DNA of 64,000 nt, from contig CM065694.1 of NCBI GenBank assembly GCA_017654935.2, forward strand, positions 2,238,513 to 2,302,512, in the 5' to 3' direction. Positions 60,843 to 64,000 of the stretch are shown piece after piece; position 1 is the first letter of the stretch, and every line of letters begins with the position of its first letter. The notes under the pieces are model-generated. The model ran no database searches. It worked only from the letters and a program-made list of their open reading frames with translations, and had not been told where the DNA came from. Source of the stretch: Phymorhynchus buccinoides (taxonomy: Eukaryota > Mollusca > Gastropoda > Neogastropoda > Raphitomidae). Both the position numbers and the translations under genes were made by a program.

Positions 60843-60980
60843 TACCGCCTTGAACTACCTCCCTGACGCTGTAGCCACCAAAGAAAATAACCGCCTTGAA
60901 CTACCTCCCTGACGCTGTAGCCACCAAAGAAAATAACCGCCTTGAACTACCTCCCTGACGCTGTGGCCACCAAAGAAAAT
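60843..60980. repeat. 46-bp x3 repeat, third copy
   Basis: Counterpart of 11703-11840; the first unit carries TGTAGCC where the first copy has TGTGGCC. Confidence 0.9.
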
Positions 60981-61614
60981 CGATACGGAAGGCAGCATGG
61001 CATCTGAGCGCGAGATGCTGAGAAAGAAAGCCTGATAACCCTAAGCAGAAATACAACTATGTAATGTAGTACAGAAACGTTTCACTCAGCACGATCACAC
61101 ACATAAAAACACCCAAGAAGTTATGAAGAACCAACATACCTGTTGAATAATCATTGCCTTCAAAGTTCAGTGAATCAGAAGCGATGCTTCAAGATGTTGC
61201 CAAAACGATTCTGACAATTCTGCCATTTTTCTGTGTAAGGTTATCGCAGAATTGGCTTTAAAACCAGCGCAGCTTTCGACTCTGTTCTGTTCGAGAGCTG
61301 CTGCGGTGGCAAATATTGTTGTCGTGTCGTCTGGCGATAATAGGCAGATGTCGACAGAGTTCTTTCCCTTGGGTGTTTTCGTTCTTCATTATTTTGGCAA
61401 GTCAATGTTGATTTTGTGGGTTATTATTTTATTTTTTCAATGTTAATAAAGAAAGAAAAGGGTGACTGCTCGTCTAAGGCATTATAGTTTTGTTTTACTT
61501 CAATGGGTAAACATTTTCATTTTCATTTCTTTTTTCAAAGGTTGAGGTCGTCATAATTATTGTGTATATGGATAGTTAAGAAATGGAAAGTAAATCAAAA
61601 CTTACATCCAACAG

Positions 61615-61616
<2 letters not shown>

Positions 61617-61708
<92 letters not shown>

Positions 61709-61714
61709 TCTCTC

Positions 61715-61757
<43 letters not shown>
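61617..61757. repeat. (CT)n microsatellite, third copy
   Basis: Counterpart of 12487-12593, about 30 bp longer. Confidence 0.93.
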
Positions 61758-61758
<1 letters not shown>

Positions 61759-62197
61759 GCAATAACAATACTAGAAACATGAATAGTAATATCTTGGGTT
61801 TTATTTGCTTCTCTGTGACGTTTGCCAGTTGTTGTGTTGTTGTTATTCGCTTGTGTTTTGGTTATTTGTTTTCTTATGTGTTTTGTTCTTTTTCTGCAAA
61901 ATTGTAATTTTTAAAAAGTTTAATAAAAAAAACACCATTTTCATTTATCATTTGTTGCCTAGAAGCATTGAAACAAAACGCTTCACTTGGGAAGGGGCGC
62001 TTTCTGTTTGCAATTTTTAAAAAATCATGCACTTTTGCAGATTCCTGAAATCACGTATATATTGCCTAGAACACGTAAGCACGTATTCTTTTCTCTCAGC
62101 AAGTTTTTTCCCCCATACAGTTACGAAATGCACGCGAACACCGTTCCAATGCATGAATAACTTTTCACAGGCTATTTCATTAGAAGCAGTTATTCTC

Positions 62198-62254
62198 AGT
62201 CTTCTACCGTCGTCGAACAGAAGAGGCAGTGATCCAACAAGCAGAGGCTAACTG
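62198..62254 (+). promoter_or_regulatory. gene A first exon, third copy
   Basis: Identical in layout to 13033-13089: initiator-like TCAGTC, a 57-bp exon and the donor GTAAGTAACC from 62255. The coding exon would follow about 2.5 kb later, beyond the window. Confidence 0.5.
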
Positions 62255-62357
62255 GTAAGTAACCTTTTGCCTGCCATGGGCCATGTACACATTTACTCAT
62301 TGTAGAGACGATGGTAACTTAACAGATACAATGAAGCCTTTTAATTTCTTCTTCCTT

Positions 62358-63472
62358 TTAAAACCCTTTCGCCGCCAGCCAAATTTCAGCCAAACATTTC
62401 CATTAAATTTACCTGTGTAGAGAACAAAATCCATCTGCAGTATTGGGGATTCTTCTGTGACAGATATAAAATAAGGTCTATCCTTACTTCCCAAAACTAA
62501 GACAATAAGGTCTTTGGATAATAGACCCCAATTTGATGCCTTTTAGTGACATAGGTGTTAAATCACTGTGGTGCTAAAATGCGACTTAGGCGGTGAAAGG
62601 GTTAAGCTGTCAACTTCATCCCGTTGAAGATATGCTGCTTTTGTCAGTTAAAGGTGGACCCTGACGGATGAGTTTTTTTGCAAGAAACACGTCCAGATCA
62701 CCAGGTAAGCATCCTTTTCAGAGATCAGAGCACTCATTTTGCCCTGGTTTCCTATAAATCAAACCGTTCAATCGGCGATTCCTCCTTGGCGGAGGTGCTG
62801 GAAGTCAAATTATTTCACTGAAAGAGAAGGCGTGTGCCGTCTCTTTTGTAATGGCCGCCTGAGTTTAGACCAAATCGTTTGCACGAAATGTTCGCAATAC
62901 AAACCTTTTCATATTTTTTTAATTTTATTTTATACAGTTTATCTAAAGGAGTTTCGCTCACAACAAAGGAAATAGCGTCAAAAAATGTTTTACTGCACTA
63001 CGAAAAAGGAAAAACAATTCAACCACAATGGGATTGGCTTCCACCCATCCCATCCAAAATGGCTTCTCTCTCCGGCATCTCCGCCAAGGAGGAATCGCCG
63101 TTTTGACGGTTTGATTTATAGGAAACCAGAGCAAAGTGAGTGTTCCTATCCTTGAAAAGGCTGTCTTTCTGGTTATCTCGACGTGTTCCTTGCAAAAATC
63201 TCATCCGTCAGGGTCCACCTTTAAGTATTTCTTCTTTTAACGGGGATATAGGGGAAGACGGGGTAAAAAAAACCATGCGCGGGTAAGATGCCCATGCCAA
63301 TTATCTCATGAAATGAACCAAATTTCAGTCACATTTTGCCCATGAGACGAACGCTAAACATTAACACTCGTCTCATGGGCAAACTTTGACTTAAATTTGC
63401 TTCACTTCGTGAGATAATTGGCATGGGCTTCTTACCCGCCCATGGGCTTTTTACCCCGTCTTACCCTATGTC
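62358..63472. mobile_element. three adjacent MITEs, third copy
   Basis: Family 1 (62358-62605), family 2 (62648-63224) and the fold-back element (about 63248-63472) occur in the same order as at 13193-14299. Confidence 0.82.
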
Positions 63473-63644
63473 AATATTGTCTCACAAATTGAATTTCCTG
63501 TTGTGTCCCTTTTCCCCTTAGTCTTAAAACACTCAAGTGCCAGGCCTAGTATGCATTCTCTGCAAACTTCAAAGCAACTAGATTTCACCGTATAGTATTT
63601 TCAATTGTCAGTTATTGATTCGGGTAGCAAATTGCTAAATTTCT

Positions 63645-63682
<38 letters not shown>

Positions 63683-64000
63683 ACCTCCTTCACCTGCTCA
63701 TCAAACCGTTCTTTAGGCGATATCGAAAATTTATCATGAAAAGAATGCCTATTCAACAAGACAAAAACTGGGTGGCGCTGCTCTTGTGATCACGCGTAGG
63801 AGCAGCCCAAATTTCACAGATAAGTCTCTGTGACAAGAAACACCAAATTACCAAATAGAAATTCAAGGCCTTTGATTTTTTTTTGGCTTATTGGAATTAT
63901 CATTCTTAGAGATAGGCCTAAATGTAGATATGAATTGAATGCTATATTTTAAAAAATAAGTCAAAAGAAGTCCAAAGTCAAAAATACTTTATTATCACGT

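Overview
The window looks like nuclear DNA of a marine invertebrate, most likely a mollusc (possibly a gastropod). The reasons are AT-rich intergenic DNA packed with long dinucleotide microsatellites, tRNA-derived SINEs, several MITE families with palindromic ends, LINE 3' ends with short repeated tails, and genes with GT-AG introns and AATAAA signals. The taxon is inferred from repeat style only. No bacterial operon, rRNA, true tRNA or CRISPR array is visible.

Layout. One locus is present about three times. (1) 1-30636 is the reference copy. (2) 30662-52363 is its reverse complement back to about position 8903, a near-perfect palindrome with arms of about 21.7 kb around a 25-bp spacer (30637-30661). 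(3) After exactly 500 N (52364-52863), 52864-64000 repeats 3308-14814 in direct orientation. Parts of the second copy (48.4-52.36 kb) and a stretch of the first (29.2-29.7 kb) carry dense indels like unpolished long reads. The simplest reading is a fold-back chimera or misassembly plus an unpurged duplicate contig, but a real inverted duplication cannot be excluded from sequence alone.

Reference copy, left to right. 0-2.4 kb: a hAT-like MITE, a CA/CG microsatellite, an 88-bp minisatellite of about ten copies and a TTAA-ended MITE. 2.4-11.6 kb: no gene; two SINEs, a 662-bp tandem duplication full of TCAAGGTCA motifs, very long CT/CA/GT tracts and a complex GC-richer tandem repeat. 12-17.1 kb: gene A, with a non-coding first exon ending at 13089, an intron loaded with MITEs and an 85-bp x4 repeat, and a single coding exon (326 aa). 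17.2-24.6 kb: MITEs, microsatellites, a SINE and an unknown 159-codon ORF (gene C, minus strand) whose start lies in a 159-bp hairpin. 24.6-28.95 kb: gene B, a diverged tandem paralogue of gene A (275 aa) with the same exon plan, conserved first exon and conserved 3' UTR. 29-30.6 kb: a LINE tail, a CT tract and the palindrome axis, which lies inside a short TTAA-ended fold-back element.

The only convincing protein genes are the A/B pair. They share an N-terminal MAEKG start, a Ser/acidic disordered region with an EE(V/I)PIGAEAS motif, and a conserved C-terminal region of about 105 residues centred on QPPPEV. I do not recognise the family. Gene A differs by fourfold expansion of a 24-residue coding repeat and of an 85-bp intronic repeat, both single in gene B.
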